NCBI GenBank assembly: GCA_914767885.1
Contig: CAJZBQ010000040.1
Span: forward strand, 868,001 to 932,000
Reading direction: 5' to 3'
From: Blepharisma stoltei
Lineage: Eukaryota > Ciliophora > Heterotrichea > Heterotrichida > Blepharismidae
Length of the DNA: 64,000 nucleotides
In this document: positions 1 through 11,290 of the stretch, piece by piece
Layout: each line of letters opens with the position of its first letter
Position numbering within the stretch: position 1 is the stretch's first letter
Notes under the pieces: generated by a model
The model's database searches: none
Seen by the model: only the letters and a program-made list of their open reading frames with translations
What the model was told of the DNA's origin: nothing
Program-made: the position numbers and the translations under genes

Positions 1-350
1 CTTAGGTATCTCCAAATTTAAGGAAACTAAAGCTATCACTATGGTATAGTATACTTCATGAGAAAAATGAAAATCGAATTTTTAATAAGCTTGATCTAAG
101 GATAAAGATGATATTAAGCTTCTTTATTTATTTGCATAAAATATTTTTGCATTTTATGAACAGTTATCTGCAATCAACATTCCTGAATTTAAATAATTTT
201 AGAGTATATAAATCTATAATTTGAACAATTTCTCTAGGAAATACATTTAATTTTGTCCTAACTTAACACTATCAATAAGTATATGCTCATTGAGGTTAAA
301 TTCTTCATTATATGCCATTTGCCAAGCTTTAGCAAATTCCTCGCCAAGAT
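1..350. other. AT-rich leader with no recognised gene
   Basis: AT-rich sequence upstream of the first gene. I see no reading frame with protein-like composition on either strand, even when TGA is read as Trp, and no repeat shared with the rest of the window. Confidence 0.5.
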
Positions 351-1643
351 ATGTCTAAACTAAACACAAGGACATTTCATTTTCTCTTTAGATATCTGGT
401 CAGAACAGTAATAATAATGTTTCGTGGGATAATTCCTTACAGTTGTCTTAATATTGACTGCAGCTGGACAGATCCGTTTAGAGCAATCAAAAGAGTCTTT
501 TACACATCTGAAAGCTCTGCAGTGCTCGTCAGGAGAATTTCCCAGTTATTTCCTCAAGAGAAAAACGTATTAGTGACAATAAGTGTCAGAACAGCTGTTG
601 ATTTGCTTTTGCAAGTTTTAGCGCTTCCTGCAGGAAGTGAAATCATCATGTCTGCTATCAATATCCCAGAAATTGTAAGAATCATCAAAATCCACAACTG
701 TGTTCCAGTGCCTGTCGACATTGATATCGGAAACTTAGCTACCTCAGTTGACAGAGTTGAAGCTGCAATCACCCCAAAAACTAAGCTTGTCTTGGTCGCA
801 TCTATATTTGGCACCAAAAATAGTTTGGCTGATATAGCAAAACTAACTAAAAAACATAACTTGATTCTATTTGAAGACTGTGCAGAAGGGTATTGTGGAA
901 ATGGATACTCAGGAGACCCAAATGCTGACATAACTGCATTCAGTTTTGGGCCAATTAAAACTTCGACAGCTTTTCAAGGAGCCATTTCTTTCATTCGAAA
1001 TGAAGAGCTTTTTAAAGAAATGGAGACCCTCCACAGCTTTTATCCAGCCCAAAAATCCAGGGTTTTCCTTAAAAAAGTCCTTAAATACTCTTTTGGAAAA
1101 CTTTTGATTAATTCTAGGTACATAAATGCAGCTGCAAGAAAGTTTTCTTTAAAATTCAAAATTGATTACAAAAAATATGTAGTCGCCATGATGAGGGCTT
1201 TTACACCAGGCCAAGATTTAACTATTTATCGGTCTCAGCCTTCGAAAGCAATGCTTTCATTTTTGCTTCAAAGGATCCAAACTTTTAATGAGGCGGTCTT
1301 TGAAAAACAGATGGAAAATATCAGAATTGGCACAGAAGTCTTGGAATCAAGCGGACTGCAAATTCCTGGAGGCAATGGACCTAGAAGAAATTATTGGCTG
1401 TACCCAGTACTTGTTGACAATCCTGAAGAGATATGTAGGCAGCTTCAAAACCTAGGCATTGATGCTTATAAAGGCGTTTCTCAGCTTAATGTCATCGAAA
1501 CAGAGGACGCTTTTCATCAGAAGCCTGAAAATGCAATAAAAATGTTTGAAAAACTCATTTATATTCCTATGCATAAGAATATCCCACCTAATGATATTGG
1601 AAAGATCTTCTCAATGGTTTCTAAAGTAATCCAAGATAATTAA
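351..1643 (+). CDS. DegT/DnrJ/EryC1/StrS-type PLP-dependent aminotransferase-like protein
   Basis: A 430-residue uninterrupted frame with the fold pattern of the DegT/StrS sugar-aminotransferase family (type I PLP fold). Visible landmarks are the SEIIMSAINIPE segment of the substrate loop, the PLP-binding acidic residue in FEDCAE (D176), and the S-F-G-P-I-K motif whose K203 aligns with the Schiff-base lysine. The C-terminal half has the NYWLYPVLV segment typical of the small domain. Bacterial relatives are about 370-400 residues; the extra length is a roughly 40-residue hydrophobic N-terminal extension. The true substrate cannot be read from sequence. No in-frame TGA, intron or IES is needed. 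The family is mostly bacterial, so ancient lateral acquisition is possible, but base composition matches the neighbours. Confidence 0.85.
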   Translation: MSKLNTRTFHFLFRYLVRTVIIMFRGIIPYSCLNIDCSWTDPFRAIKRVFYTSESSAVLVRRISQLFPQEKNVLVTISVRTAVDLLLQVLALPAGSEIIMSAINIPEIVRIIKIHNCVPVPVDIDIGNLATSVDRVEAAITPKTKLVLVASIFGTKNSLADIAKLTKKHNLILFEDCAEGYCGNGYSGDPNADITAFSFGPIKTSTAFQGAISFIRNEELFKEMETLHSFYPAQKSRVFLKKVLKYSFGKLLINSRYINAAARKFSLKFKIDYKKYVVAMMRAFTPGQDLTIYRSQPSKAMLSFLLQRIQTFNEAVFEKQMENIRIGTEVLESSGLQIPGGNGPRRNYWLYPVLVDNPEEICRQLQNLGIDAYKGVSQLNVIETEDAFHQKPENAIKMFEKLIYIPMHKNIPPNDIGKIFSMVSKVIQDN

Positions 1644-1667
1644 GTTTAAATAATTATTAATTATCAA

Positions 1668-1886
1668 ATGGAGTTCAGGAGTATGACACAAAAACAGTAT
1701 GTGAATTGAATGTTTTGGCTTGGATTTTTGCTAGCCATGGCTTATGTGGTGTTCACTATGCTGGAATCGTCAATGAGCTGTATTGATGCTGATGGGTGCC
1801 TTAAAACTTGGTGTGAAATGGACTGGCTTGAATCAGAAGTGCAAGACAAGATAAGACAAAATGATTGCATACTTCTAAATAAATAA
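1668..1886 (+). CDS. Small single-pass membrane protein, unknown
   Basis: Reading TGA as Trp gives a 72-residue protein that starts 24 bases after the aminotransferase stop. It has a charged N-terminus, one hydrophobic segment (about residues 15-32, MFWLGFLLAMAYVVFTML), a Cys-bearing loop (CIDADGCLKTWCEMDW) and a charged tail. Under the standard code it is cut by one TGA at codon 14, so a standard ORF finder misses it. The Cys spacing and single membrane span suggest a small membrane or secreted protein, but I recognise no family. The short gap to the upstream gene on the same strand may mean the two share a regulatory context. Confidence 0.55.
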
Positions 1887-2092
1887 TTCCTGTTCTTACT
1901 TATTTTTTGAAATTTTTGCGCTCACTCGGATGTTTATATCAAAATTTTGCATTTCTTTATAATTATAGCAAACTTTATTATATGAATTATTTAAAAGGAT
2001 TTCTATAATAACTCGCTCGCATTGCTAGATTATTTTCTATATTAATTGGAGAATTAAGTATTTATAATAATTCAATATAAAAATAAACCAGT

Positions 2093-2756
2093 ATGGAAGG
2101 ATCAGCAAAAGTTATTTTTGTGCTTGGTGGGCCTGGGGTTGGCAAAGGTACCCAATGTCAAAAACTAGTCCAAGAGCACTCAAACTTTGTCCATCTTTCT
2201 GCTGGTGAATTATTAAGAGGAGCACGAGCAGGCAATCATAGGTTTAAAGAAGTTATAGAAAGTAATATAAATGCTGGTAGAATCGTTCCATCAGAAATCA
2301 CAGTCGAACTCTTAAGAGAAGCTATGATAAACCAAGGATGGGCAGCCAAGAGATTTCTCATTGATGGATTCCCAAGAAACGAAGAAAATTATGTTCATTT
2401 ATGCTGAATGAAAAATTAATGGATCACAAAACAATTAGCATACCAATTAAGACAATCTTATATATGAAACATGGAACAGGATTCTCCCTGAGGTAGAGGT
2501 TGAATGCTGCCTATTTTTAGACTGCAATCATGATTTGATGGTTGAGCGCATCAGAAGTAGAGGAGGAGGCAGATCTGATGATGATCCAGAAATTGTGAAG
2601 AAAAGACTTGTAACTTATGAAGAACAAACCAGGCCAATTATTAATAGATATCAAAGTCTTGGAAAATTAAGGACTGTTAGTTCTGAGGGAACTCTTGAAG
2701 AAGTCTATCAAAATGTTCTAACTATCCTAAAAATTATACAAAATTATTTTTATTAG
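2093..2756 (+). CDS. UMP-CMP kinase (nucleoside monophosphate kinase), split by an IES
   Basis: Phosphorylates UMP/CMP using ATP in pyrimidine salvage. The P-loop GGPGVGKGTQ spans residues 12-21, the NMP-binding region follows (LSAGELLR), then the DGFPRNEENY motif. The frame then breaks, and the second half (WNRILPEVEVECC, FLDCN, then the lid motif RSRGGGRSDDDPE) resumes 73 bp later. Removing 2392-2464 between two TA dinucleotides gives NEENYETWNRIL, as expected for this family, and a 196-residue protein, the normal length. Without that removal no functional kinase is possible, so the segment is almost certainly eliminated DNA, not a broken gene. No other lesion is seen. Confidence 0.9.
2392..2464 (+). 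other. Internal eliminated sequence (IES), 73 bp, TA-bounded
   Basis: AT-rich segment inside the UMP-CMP kinase exon, flanked by TATG on both sides. Excision keeping one TA joins codons in frame at a point conserved across the family. It lacks GT..AG ends and is not 15 nt, so it is not one of this organism's introns. Confidence 0.85.
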
Positions 2757-3039
2757 TTGCAGCTTAAAAAATGATTATATAGAATTATCTTTTTCAATTA
2801 AAAGAGGTTTTGTAGATAAATTATATCCATCTAAAAATATATTTAATGATTTCTTATAATTTCTTTTTTATAATAATTTTCTTTAATAAATTTGATAAAT
2901 ATTTTCATATATAAATGATCAAAAGTCAATAAAATCCATTTCATTGTTAGTAAATTATAGAGAGTAAGTGCTCTAGAAATATCTTAATTATTTTCTGGAA
3001 ATTCTTAATATAAAACACATTTAAATCGATGCTAATTAA

Positions 3040-6000
3040 TTATGCTTTCGGTATTACTCTCCACTGGAAGACGCATTGATCATCTCCTCCAGTACTAAAC
3101 AAATACCTATCATCCACACTGAACTTAACATTCGTCACATGTGAGCTATGCCCTCTTCCTAAAGCAGACTCAGCTCCTTTAACAATGCATGGATACCTAA
3201 ACACCTTAACAGTACTAAAATCGTCACCAGTCGCTAACAAGTAATATTCATTATTTCCAAACTTTCTCTTACTTCTATCAGTTGCATTCACATCAGTCCC
3301 ATCTGAATAAGGCGGATAAATTTCTTGAACTGGCCATCCAATCACACAGCTCCAAGTAGCCCAGTGCTCATCTCTCAGCGACGTGGCCCCAGAAGTTATT
3401 TGTTTCCCTGTATTTGCATCCCAAAACAGCAGCTCATACGCTCCACAATTAGAATGAAGGAAATTTGAGTCCTGAGACCAGTCAAAATGAGTGATATAAG
3501 AGCTATGTCCTTTGCAGATTGCAATACGATTAAAATCAGAAACCGTATAAATGTCAATAAAATTGTCATGAGACCCTACAGCAAGCTTTTCTCCGTCTGG
3601 CGAAAATTTCACATCAGAAATTTCTTCTTTTCTGTTTTTCTTTTGAGTGATGATTTCCCAAGAATTTAGGTCTATAATGGTAAATGAGCCGTCTTTAAAG
3701 CCAACAACAAGCATTGAGCCGCTTGGATGGACACCTATGCATCTAGCCATGGCTGAGATTGGGATTTCAATATTTTCAGTGAATTTAAGCACGTGGATTT
3801 GGGATCTGCTTTCAATGTCCCAGAGTCTTAGAGTTCCATCATCAGAAGCTGTGATATAGTTTCTTCTGTTAGCTATTTATTTTTCTTTTTTATTTTTATA
3901 ATAAAAATAATAATTTTTATAATTTTTATAATTTTCTGTTAGGTAAAACTGCGAGTCCCCACACTTCATTTGTGACAGTTCTGCCTCTTGAAGGAGTATA
4001 ATGACCTACAACTAGTCTTCTAAAGTCGTTAGATCTTATATTGACTTCATAAATTTCTGAGCCATATGTTCCAACAGCTAGCCATTCACCATCTCCTGAT
4101 ATGCTTGCAGCTCTAATTAATGGACAAATAGACCCGTGCTGATTGAAATCAAATGATTTTAACTTTCTTAATGTAAGGTCCAGAATATGCACAAGTCCAT
4201 CTTTGCCGCCTGACACAATTGTTCTTGTATCAGTCCATAAGCTATCGACCGCTTTTTGGTGGACTTCATAAGCTTTAACTGCTCCAGTTCCTTTCCATTT
4301 AATAATCTCTCCAGATCCTGCTCCTGTATACACATCAGCTCCAATTGCAATCGCGCTTAACAAATTTGTATTATTTTTTCCAAAAACTCCTTTTTTGCCA
4401 GTCACAGTTCCTCCAGCAAGACTTCAGGCTTTATAATGCTTGATCCCAACAGTCACAAATGAGCTTTCGGCAGTAAAGACTACGGTAAGGATTAAGACTT
4501 TATGGCCATAAGCGAGACCCATTTTCTGGACTACCTTGACTTTAGTAAATGTGGCCTACGCTGGGTGCATATACACCAAGTGTGAATGGTGTAAGGCCCA
4601 GCCAAAATTTTATCTTCTTGAATTTTCTGGCAAGACTAACCTATCTAAGAATCAACTCCCTAGGTCAAAGCCACCCTCTGTCGGTACCCCTATAGTCCCG
4701 ATAGAAGAAGACTTTTAGAGACAAAAATGTCTTGCCCACCTGGCAGGGACAGGGAAAACCTTCAGGGGAGAAACAAAACTTCCCTCTCCCCAAGCCCAAG
4801 GCCTACTTCAAAAGGCACAGGGGCCCTAATTCAGCTTCATTAGACGAATCCAACCATAGGGAGTGCTCCTCGAAGATCAATTTTCGCCAACATCTCCATT
4901 TTATTTCTGACTACGTTAAGGATTTTTTTCTCTATCTCCTTTAACAAAACAAATAACAGCCCCTGTTTTCAAATTAAAGACCGCTACATTGTGGTCATCT
5001 CCAGCACTAACAGCTACAAGCATCCCTCCAGAAGGAGAAAATGCAAGAGCAGCTACACCATTTTCAATCGGTTTCTTAAACTGTGCTACTGGCATTAATG
5101 AAGAAGTATCCCACACATAAATGCTTGGCCTCCTTCCTACTTCTCCTGTAGCTGCTAATTCTTTATTAGGGCTTAAGGCAAATGCAGTGACATCATCGAC
5201 ATGTTTATTGAAAAATGACTGAGAATGGGAGTCTCTTTCATAAATAATTCCAAGTCCAGCAGCATGATATATAAGTCTTCCGTCAGGGAGATATAATAAG
5301 TTGTTTCTGCAGTCTTTTCCTCTATAGCCATGGACAAATTCTAACTCAATGTCAACAGCTGGGGCGAGTTTTTGGTTCCTAGTAGGTCTTTTGAAATCTG
5401 AAGGAGCTTTTAAGGCACCAATCCAAGGTTTGGTCGCCATAAATTCATCGCCTTGGCCTGCTTCTTCGAGCTTAAAAAAGTCTTCTTCGGCGTTTCCGTC
5501 TTCAAGCTTAGCTTTAGCTTTTTCTTTTTTGTCAGCTTTCTTTTGAAGGATTTCTGTTGTGGTGATTTCTTCAGGCTCTTCTGATTTTTCTTCTTCGGCT
5601 TCTTCTACTTCATGAGGCTCATTTATGTCAGTTTTCCATATTAAAATACTTTGCTCTGCAATGGAGATAAGGTAATTATCATCAGCAGAAAACCTTAAAG
5701 AGGAGGCTGGAGATGAGTGGCCTTTAAATGACTTGCAAGCTTGTTTTGGGGCTACTGCTGGGTATTTATAAAGGTTAATCCTTTGATTTTCGTCACTTGT
5801 AGCAAGTAGTTTTCCATTGTTCGAGCTGCAGACTGCAATGGTCTTAAGACCTTCTTGTCAGGCTGATTGTGATTGCCATCCTAATGGACAAGTCCAGTTT
5901 CTCCATTCAAGATCTTTGATGGATTCAAAAGGAACAGAAGACTGAGAGTTTATGCTTATAAATCTGAGCTCAGCTTTGGAAGTGTTAACGGCGAGAATTG

Positions 6001-9000
6001 AGGAATCTGAAGACCAGGATAAATGCTCAATACCTCCTGATATGTCTGGCTTAATTTCTGAAGTAATGGATAAATTGCTGCCACTTATTGTTATGATTTG
6101 GATATCGCCTCCTGCAAATCCTAAGGCGATTTTTTCATTATCAGGGGAAAATTTAACTGATGTTGCTTCAGAGCCAGCTGACTTATGGAATAGATGCGAG
6201 GCAGAAAGGTTTGGTAGATTTCCAGCATCAAATAGGGTTAATTTTCCTGATGCTACGACTGCTGCTAGCTCCTCTTTGCACTTAAGAGCAATTTTTATTA
6301 TTTACTGAAGCGTTTTTTATTTATTTATTAATAATTTGTTTTATTTAAATAGCAAAATTCTAATATAATAAATATAGAGCATTTCCATGCAAAAATGATG
6401 AATAATTTTTTTTCTATTATGAGCTTTGGTCTCTTTAAAAATCGAGCTTTTTTCCTATCTTGCTGATTCTTAGAGGAAGTAAGAATAGTCCATTTGAAGA
6501 CCAGTCAATAGACACAAATGGTTCTTGTGAATCAATCGAAGCAATTGCAGATTTTTGATCAATATCCCACAATCTCAATGCTTTATCTCCTCCACACGTA
6601 GCAAAAATACTTGCTACCCTTGGATGAGCCGCCAATCCTTTTAATTCTCCTTCAAAGCTTCCTGGGTTTATCACACTTGCATTTTCCCATCCAGAAATAT
6701 TCAAAATCTGTGACGATTTCGTTCCTACCAGGACATTTCCTTCCCCATTTACATCAATTGACCTAATTCCATAACTAGTAAACTGACTAATCGCAAAGCT
6801 TCTTAAGCTTCTAAACGAGCTGTCCCATTGCTTCACAGTCCCTTCAGACCCTCCACTAATAAGCTGTTGCTCAAGGGCACACAAAGAAAGGACGCTTCCA
6901 TCATGAGCTTTTATGTATCTTTCTAAATTTTTCCCATCCCATATAAACAAATTCCCTTGCTTTGTCCCAGTCACTAATTTCTTATTATAAAAAACTCCAC
7001 AGTATTGTTCTTCAAAAGCTTTTACAGCTGAATTTCCTTTAGTTGCTGTGCAGTTTTGGCTAGCTGCAGTAAAGAATTTTATAAATTTCGGCCCAAAAAT
7101 TACCAATTCAGTATTGGAAACAAATAAAGCCCCATTAACCAGTCCTTTATCCACTTTAGTGCTGCAGATTAGCCTGTTATTTTGCCAGTCATAGACTGCC
7201 AGACTATGGTCACTATCAGTGCCTACTGATAAAAGTTTGGCTCCATTTGGTGAAAAATTGAGAAATCTTATAGAACTTGTATGGAAACCCGCAAGTGAGC
7301 AGACATTTTGCATAGTTTCTGAGTCCCAGATGTGGATTTCAGGCTTAGAACCTTTAAGCTTGCTATATGCCCCAGTTGCTACTAGCTTTTTGTTAGGGTG
7401 TAATGCAAGAGAAGTGACTTCTCCTGTATGGAGTTTATAATATTGCTGAATTTTTGACGATGGGTCTAATAGAACTCCAAATGTGGATGCAGGGTAAATT
7501 ATTTTTCCATCACTGAGGAATTTCAAATTATCTCTAGGAGCATTGTATCCAAACGCATGGAAAATATCAATTTCTTCGTCAGGCATTTTGGCAAGGGCTG
7601 GAATTGCTGAGAATCCTGTAGGTGAAGCAGTTTTTACTTCATCTTGCCATGATAAGATGATTTCTGATTTAATAGGCTTTTTGGCGACTGATTTTTCTTC
7701 AGCTTGCTCTATAGGCTCTTCTTGGATTTCTTCAGCTCCTTCTTCATGAAAACTCCATTGGAAAATAGCTTTATCACCTCCTCCAGTTGTAATTAGTTTA
7801 TCTCCAAGGAACCTACAATTAGTGACATGAGCTGAATGTCCTCTATATGCATTGAACCCTGACCCTTTAACTGCACATGGATACTTAAACAGTTTTACCT
7901 GCCCAAAGTCATCAGCAGTCGCTACCACTCTTCTCGAAGGACTTCTATTCAATGCATTTACATCAGTCCCATCAGAGCAAGGTGGCCAAATTCCTTGAAC
8001 AGGCCATCCAATAATGCAAGACCAAGTTTTCCAGGCTTCATCTTTAAATTCAGATGAGCCACCAGGTAGGTGTTTTCCATTAGTGATATCATGATAAAGG
8101 ATTTCATAGCTCATACTATTTGACTGGATAATATGTCCATTCATAGAAAAGTCAATATGAGTAATTGCAGAGCTGTGACCTTTCATTTTATGGAGAAGTC
8201 TGAAGCTGCCTACTTCGTAAATAAATATTAAAGCATCGTGAGCTCCTACAGCTAAATGAGAGCTGTCAGGGGAAAATTTTATTTCTGAGATTGGCTTTTT
8301 GCGGTCATGGGCTGAGTGGAGGATTTGTAAGGATTCTGAGTTGTAGATGAGAATTTTGCCTGACTCGAGACCGACAGCTATTAAGTCACCATTGGGAGAA
8401 TAGTCAACTGTCATACAAGCAGCTTCTAGCTTAGCTTGGTTTATTTGGATCTTTGTAGATGAGTCCCAAATAGATAGTAAGCAGTCTTGTCCAGCAGTTG
8501 CAAATTTAGTTTGGCTAGGATGTGTGGCAAGTCCCCAGAGTTCTTTATCATAATGCCCTTTCATTACTATCCTGCTTTCTGCGCCAGAAATTTCATATAT
8601 TTCACTAGCTCTAGTCCCTACCAAAATCTTCCCATTTCTTCCTTCAAATACACTTCTAATCTTTGGTAGCAGACTACCTGCAGATTTTATATCAAAACTT
8701 TGTATTTTGGCCAATCTTTCGTCTAGAATATGGATCATCCCATCATTTCCTCCTGAAATAATTCCATTTCCTGCAGGTCTCTGTGATAGACAAATAATGC
8801 TTGACTCGTGGACTTTGACGGCATCTCCTAGCGTATTTTCATTCCATCTAAAAATGCAGCCATTAAAAGCACCAGTCACTGGAGTGCCACTAATAAAGCC
8901 GATACTTACTAAAGCTTGTTGCTGAGTATTTGGGGTCTTATTCCAGCCAATACCTTTTTTCGCTGTAATTGTATTGCTGTTTATGGTCAAAACTTCATAG

Positions 9001-10319
9001 ACTTTAACTCCACAAGCAATAAGTTTATTAGGAATGGTAGGGTGGAACTTTAAATCCATAAAATTGTCTTTACCAGCCTTTCCAGTCGCAGACACATTTT
9101 GCATAGCTCCTGATTTTCCTGTTGTTTTATTTATGTCATAAATCACTACACAATGGTCATCGTCAGCGCCCATAGCGGCTATTTGGCTTCCGTCAGGAGA
9201 AAAAGTGATTATCGAGATACCTTTGGTAAAAACTCCTTTAAAAGTTTTGAGGCATTCCATTGTTTCTGTATTCCAGACACATAATAAAGGACTTTTTCCG
9301 ATTTCACCTGTGGCTGCAAGAGTCCCATCTGGGCTTATATCAAAAGAAATGATATCGTCAGTGTGGGCAATAAAATGGTTTTGGGTATTAGCAGAAGTGT
9401 TAAGGGCAACTCCTATAGCGGCTGTATGATAAAGGACGTCTCCATTTGCAGTGTATTTTATATTATTTCTGACATCATGACTTCTGTAGCCATATACATA
9501 TTCAAGTTCTAAATTTGCATCTGGAGGGTCGTCATCTCCAGCTTTTCTTCTATACCCAGTTGGAACTGAAGATCTAACTGCTGCTTCCCATGGTTTTACA
9601 GCTCCAAACTGATCGCCTTCTCCTACTTCAACAATATCAAAGTAATTTTCTTCTCCGTTTTTCACTTTTTCTTGTACCGCAGTTCTCTTGAACTTTTTCT
9701 TGTCAGTTTCATTTTCTAAGTCACTGTCAACTTCTGGGCTTTCTTCACTTCCCCAGTTAGGGCGTTTATCTTCAGTCGTAATAAGTTCAAGCTTTTCAAG
9801 TATTTGCACAAGCTCTATATCTCGTGTAATAAAGCTGACCCATTCCCTAATGGAGATTGTATTATCATGATTGACATCAACTTTGTCAAATACCCTATGA
9901 GTATGCTCATTTAGGTGGTCAGGTGAGAAGGCTGGTGCTCCTGTCATATGGCAAAGGGCATTCATCCCAGTTGTGAGCATCACAAGAAGCTCATCAAAAG
10001 AAATAGAAAGGGAATGATCTAAATCGTATAGCTGGAATAGCAGATTTGCTTTGGTTTCTAGTGATGAGTCTGAAATGATTATCAAGCCTCCTATAAGCTC
10101 ATAAACATCAATTTTTCCGCTTGAGGATGGGTCAAAGAGCTGCCCTACTAGTTCACATTGAGATGGGGAAAGTGATAAAACTGGCTCAATTTCTTGAACT
10201 GATAAAGAACGAGAAGATTCAAAAAGTTTGGAGTTTTCATAGAGAGCGTTGATTTGGTCAGAGGTAAGGACAAGAGACTTTAAGTCTGGATGGACATGAT
10301 GAGATTCGCTGATACCCAT
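3040..10319 (-). CDS. Giant EF-hand/EMAP-like (EML) WD40 microtubule-associated protein
   Basis: Read with TGA as Trp and three insertions removed, this is one gene of about 2,200 residues. It starts MGISES, a possible N-myristoylation site, followed by EF-hand-like segments (about residues 60-160; best loops DLDHSLSISFDE and DVNHDNTISIRE). Three EML modules follow, each opening with a HELP-type motif: VYGYRSHDVRNN near 275, HAFGYNAPRDN near 915, VHGYRGKDCRNN near 1600. Each is followed by tandem WD40 blades. EML proteins bind microtubules through the HELP/WD40 region; triple-module forms resemble animal EML5/6, while the EF-hand head suggests calcium control. No in-frame ATG follows the break near 6300 until 5440, and blades continue across it, which argues for one gene. 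The retroposon junction at 4924 leaves a one-base frame problem (seven A where six fit). Confidence 0.85.
3872..3941 (-). other. IES, 70 bp, TA-bounded, in the EML gene
   Basis: Very AT-rich segment flanked by the direct repeat TTCTGTTAG. Excision at TA joins LPNR to RNYITASDDGTLRLWD, restoring a WD40 blade in frame. The unspliced frame hits a stop just inside the segment. Confidence 0.85.
4494..4924 (-). mobile_element. SINE-like retroposon insertion A in the EML gene
   Basis: A GC-richer 415-bp insert (4494-4908) between near-identical 16-bp direct repeats (GACTACGGTAAGGATT at 4478-4493 and GACTACGTTAAGGATT at 4909-4924). Read on the minus strand it begins GAAATAAAATGG, the start shared with inserts at 40.7 and 56.1 kb. 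EML homology resumes directly after it (FVTVGIKHYKAW). The duplication length and exon location fit target-primed retroposition, and the repeat contains TA. It encodes no protein I recognise. Confidence 0.75.
6298..6472 (-). other. Probable IES, about 175-190 bp, in the EML gene
   Basis: Joining TA at 6471-6472 (or the in-frame alternative TA at 6486-6487) to TA at 6296-6297 links two WD40 segments without frame change. The segment contains stops in the gene frame. The exact right boundary is ambiguous between the two TAs. Confidence 0.65.
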
Positions 10320-10462
10320 TTATTTATTAGAGTTATTTTTAGAAATTATTAGCTTAGCTAGATGTATCAGAAAATGAAAAATAGATAAAATTTTGCAGCT
10401 GGGAGGTTAGGAATGAAGGTAATTTTTATTTAAATTATTACTGTATCATACCAAGATGTGTA

Positions 10463-11290
10463 TTATCGATTTTTTGAATTTCCTGAGACGCCAAATTTTT
10501 TAATTTGCAGTCTGAGTTTTGCGTTTTCTGACTTTACTTTGTCAAGGACTTCTTCTAGTTTTGAGCACTCTAAGACTAAATATTTGCTGTTTGACTCTGC
10601 TAATTTTTGTTCAGATGATAATTTCGTGATTTCAATTTCTTGTGATTTTAATAAGGATTCTTTTGAGACATGAAGCTCTTTTAACTTCTGCAGCTCCAAC
10701 TCATTAGTTTTATTTGAAAAGAAGTCTTGATTTCTTATTTCAACAACTCCGCTTGTCAAGCTCTGGACCATTAAAGTCTTAGACTCAAGCTGGCTGTTTA
10801 AGCTAGAAATCAAATCTTCCTGCTCTTTTTTAATTTTTGAAAAATTTAGGGCATGCTTTTCTTCTTCTCTCTTGATTTGTTCTTCTAAATCTTGCACCTC
10901 ATTTTCAAAGTTTCTACATAATAAAAGCTCATGATTTCTGATATCTTGCTCTAAGACCCTTATTTCTGTAATTAAATTGCTTTTTATTAGTTTATTGTCA
11001 GTTTTTCGAACTTTTATATGCTGCTCTACTCTTCGCTGTTTTTTTAAAATAATTTCAATTTCAGAGGAAAGCTTGCTGATATCGTCTGCTAAAATTTCTT
11101 TTTTGCAGTCCATTTCTTCTTCTAAAGCTTTAAATTGTTCTTCGTGTGATGATTTTATGCTGGCTAAGTTGTCTTCTTCTAATTGTTTTGATATATTATT
11201 TTCTTGGTTTAAAATTTCTAGTTGTTTTTTTAATGAATTTTGAATTCGTTGAGATGTCTTGGCTTGGAGAGCTATTTGTTGACTAAGCAT
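10463..11290 (-). CDS. Coiled-coil protein, unknown
   Basis: About 275 residues, Glu/Lys/Gln/Leu-rich with heptad-like spacing through most of its length and no other domain. I start it at the ATG giving MLSQQIALQAK; a longer version would need a TTG start. The tail is short and basic (KFGVSGNSKNR). Such proteins in ciliates are often cytoskeletal or basal-body parts, but nothing here shows which. It is transcribed in the same direction as the EML gene and lies 140 bp upstream of it. Confidence 0.65.
   Translation of the reverse strand: MLSQQIALQAKTSQRIQNSLKKQLEILNQENNISKQLEEDNLASIKSSHEEQFKALEEEMDCKKEILADDISKLSSEIEIILKKQRRVEQHIKVRKTDNKLIKSNLITEIRVLEQDIRNHELLLCRNFENEVQDLEEQIKREEEKHALNFSKIKKEQEDLISSLNSQLESKTLMVQSLTSGVVEIRNQDFFSNKTNELELQKLKELHVSKESLLKSQEIEITKLSSEQKLAESNSKYLVLECSKLEEVLDKVKSENAKLRLQIKKFGVSGNSKNR

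Noticed and set aside
554-931. 125-codon minus-strand frame over the aminotransferase
   Set aside because: It is the antisense shadow of a well-supported gene and has no family features.
2390-2466. Kinase interruption as a conventional spliceosomal intron
   Set aside because: There is no GT..AG pair at usable positions, and every other intron here is 15 nt. The TA-bounded join is exact.
4536-4944. Two + strand ORFs (60 and 70 codons)
   Set aside because: They fall within the SINE-like insert in the EML gene and have low-quality, Pro/Lys-rich chance composition.
7219-9870. Several + strand ORFs opposite the EML gene
   Set aside because: Antisense shadows of a strongly conserved WD40 frame.
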